Assembly (NCBI GenBank): GCA_044866695.1 | Contig: JBIOUF010000201.1 | Span: 1 to 32,827 of the forward strand | Origin: JBIOUF01 sp044866695 | GTDB taxonomy: Bacteria; Actinomycetota; Actinomycetes; Propionibacteriales; Nocardioidaceae | Direction: 5' to 3' | Length of the DNA: 32,827 nucleotides | Shown here: one piece after another, positions 31,910-32,827 of the stretch | Layout of the letters: each line of letters begins with the position of its first letter | Position numbering within the stretch: the stretch's first letter is position 1 | The notes under the pieces: generated by a model | Databases searched by the model: none | Told to the model about the DNA's origin: nothing | The model's input: the letters and a program-made list of their open reading frames with translations, nothing else | Position numbers and translations under genes: made by a program

Positions 31910-32725
31910 ATGTCGGCGCAACCGCTCGGTCGCGAGGGACACCGGGTCGCGCCCGCGGACGTGGCGCGGGGTACTAGGTCGCGCCGGCCGGTCACGGTCC
32001 AGTCGGTGGAGCGGGCGGTCCGGCTGCTGCGGGCGGTCGCCGCCGCCTCCGGGCCCGGGGCGACCGCGACCGAGCTCGCCGCGCGGTGCGGGCTCAACCG
32101 GGCGACCGCCTGGCGGCTGCTGGTCACGCTGGAGTCCCAGCGGCTCGTGGCGGTGGACGCCGAGACCGGCCGCTACACCGTCGGCCCGGGCGTCGCCGAC
32201 CTGACCGGGGGGTCCCACGTGGCCGCTTTGGTGGCCGCCGCTCGGCCCACCCTCGAGCACCTGGCCGCGGCCACGGGCGAGACCGCCGCTCTCGCGGTGG
32301 ACGGGCCGGCCGGCCTCACCTACGTCGACGAGGTGGCCCCCGCCGCCGTCGTCGCGGCCGCCTGGCGCGGCCGTTCCGTTCCGCTGCACGCGACGTCGAC
32401 GGGGAAGGTGCTGCTCGCCTTCTCCGGCGACGCCGTCCTGGTCGCCCTCCTCGAGGCCGGCCTCAGGGCGTACACCGCGACGACGGTCACCGACCCGGCG
32501 CTGCTGCGCGCCGAGCTGGAGGCGACCCGCCGGCGCGGGTACGCGGTGTGCGGCGGCGAGTACGAGACCTCGGCGTACGGCGTCTCCGCGCCCGTCCTGG
32601 ACGGCGCCGGCCGGCTGCGAGCGGTCCTGAGCGTCTGGGGCCCCGCGGACCGGGTCACCGAGGACCGCTTCGCCGCCCTCGGCACCCTGGTCGCCGCGAC
32701 CGCTCGCCAGCTGCCCGCCGGCTGA
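31910..32725 (+). CDS. IclR-family transcriptional regulator
   Basis: A 271-residue regulator. The winged helix-turn-helix is SVERAVRLLRAVAAASGPGATATELAARCGLNRATAWRLL (residues about 32-71). The effector-binding domain follows, with HATSTGKVLLAF (family SxGKxxLA), RRRGYAVCGGEYETSAYGVSAPV and SVWGPADRVTEDR. The ATG has AAGGAGGA eight bases upstream. It is divergent from the importer operon with 67 bases between, and is the likely regulator of the importer and perhaps also of the carnitine-type genes. Whether it acts as repressor or activator, and its effector, cannot be read; carnitine or an acid from the pathway is the natural guess. Confidence 0.92.
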   Translation: MSAQPLGREGHRVAPADVARGTRSRRPVTVQSVERAVRLLRAVAAASGPGATATELAARCGLNRATAWRLLVTLESQRLVAVDAETGRYTVGPGVADLTGGSHVAALVAAARPTLEHLAAATGETAALAVDGPAGLTYVDEVAPAAVVAAAWRGRSVPLHATSTGKVLLAFSGDAVLVALLEAGLRAYTATTVTDPALLRAELEATRRRGYAVCGGEYETSAYGVSAPVLDGAGRLRAVLSVWGPADRVTEDRFAALGTLVAATARQLPAG

Positions 32726-32734
32726 GCCCGAGCC

Positions 32735-32827
32735 ACCGGGTCTCGACACGCCTCCGCTACCGCTCCGGCTCCTCGACCAGCCGGGACGCGCGCCCCCACC
32801 GGTGGTTGAGGAGGGCGAGCCGCTAGG
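32735..32827. repeat. REP-like elements after the IclR gene, running off the window
   Basis: The segment 32739-32780 is the inverted copy (38 of 42 bases) of the left arm at 26297-26338. A further member, GGTGGTTGAGGAGGGCGAGC, starts at 32801 in the opposite orientation and is cut off by the window end. The pair may act as terminator for the IclR gene. Confidence 0.8.

Overview
The window is very GC-rich DNA with GTG and ATG starts, many 4-base start/stop overlaps, twin-arginine and lipoprotein signals, and dispersed repeats built on TGGTTGAGGAGC / TCTCGAAACCA. Together these suggest an actinobacterial chromosome, most likely Nocardioidaceae (Nocardioides-like). The family placement is inference from repeat style and gene content, not from a marker gene. 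I see no rRNA, tRNA, CRISPR array, transposase or phage gene.

Region 1 (1-9095, + strand) is a complete respiratory nitrate reduction operon. It begins with the 3' part of a winged-helix regulator with a Cys-rich, SufR-like C-terminal half, then a small cupin, the nitrate/nitrite transporter NarK, and NarG-NarH-NarJ-NarI. From the cupin to narI every junction overlaps by 1-4 bases, so these genes are probably one translationally coupled transcript. All expected cofactor ligands of NarG, NarH and NarI are visible. A 32-bp minisatellite follows narI.

Region 2 (9509-16946) holds a flavodoxin, an unrecognised protein, and a minus-strand set of small hypothetical and secreted proteins. Divergent from these is a NarL/DesK-type sensor kinase and response regulator pair. 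A secreted protein of about 25 RTX-like Gly-Asp repeats follows, bracketed by two related 85-bp near-palindromic elements, and then a small VOC protein.

Region 3 (16984-22641) has a 22-bp tandem repeat, a class III CoA-transferase, a possible beta-propeller protein, a second small RTX-like secreted protein, a ZIP-family metal transporter, a CinA C-terminal-domain amidase and a UdgX-type uracil-DNA glycosylase.

Region 4 (22788-32725) looks like a carnitine-use locus. One minus-strand operon encodes a beta-lactamase-fold serine hydrolase, a BKACE-family beta-keto acid cleavage enzyme, an L-carnitine dehydrogenase-like enzyme and a hotdog thioesterase. The last three match the known route L-carnitine -> 3-dehydrocarnitine -> betainyl-CoA -> glycine betaine. 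Upstream on the same strand is a peptide/opine-type ABC importer (Tat-exported lipoprotein, two permeases, one fused double ATPase), divergent from an IclR regulator. The 67-base intergenic region carries a cluster of GTTCG/CGAAC half-sites, a likely operator. REP-like palindromes separate the two operons and follow iclR. The proposed acylcarnitine or carnitine import, hydrolysis and catabolism system is the most interesting candidate here; its enzymatic core is known, while the importer and hydrolase roles are inferred.
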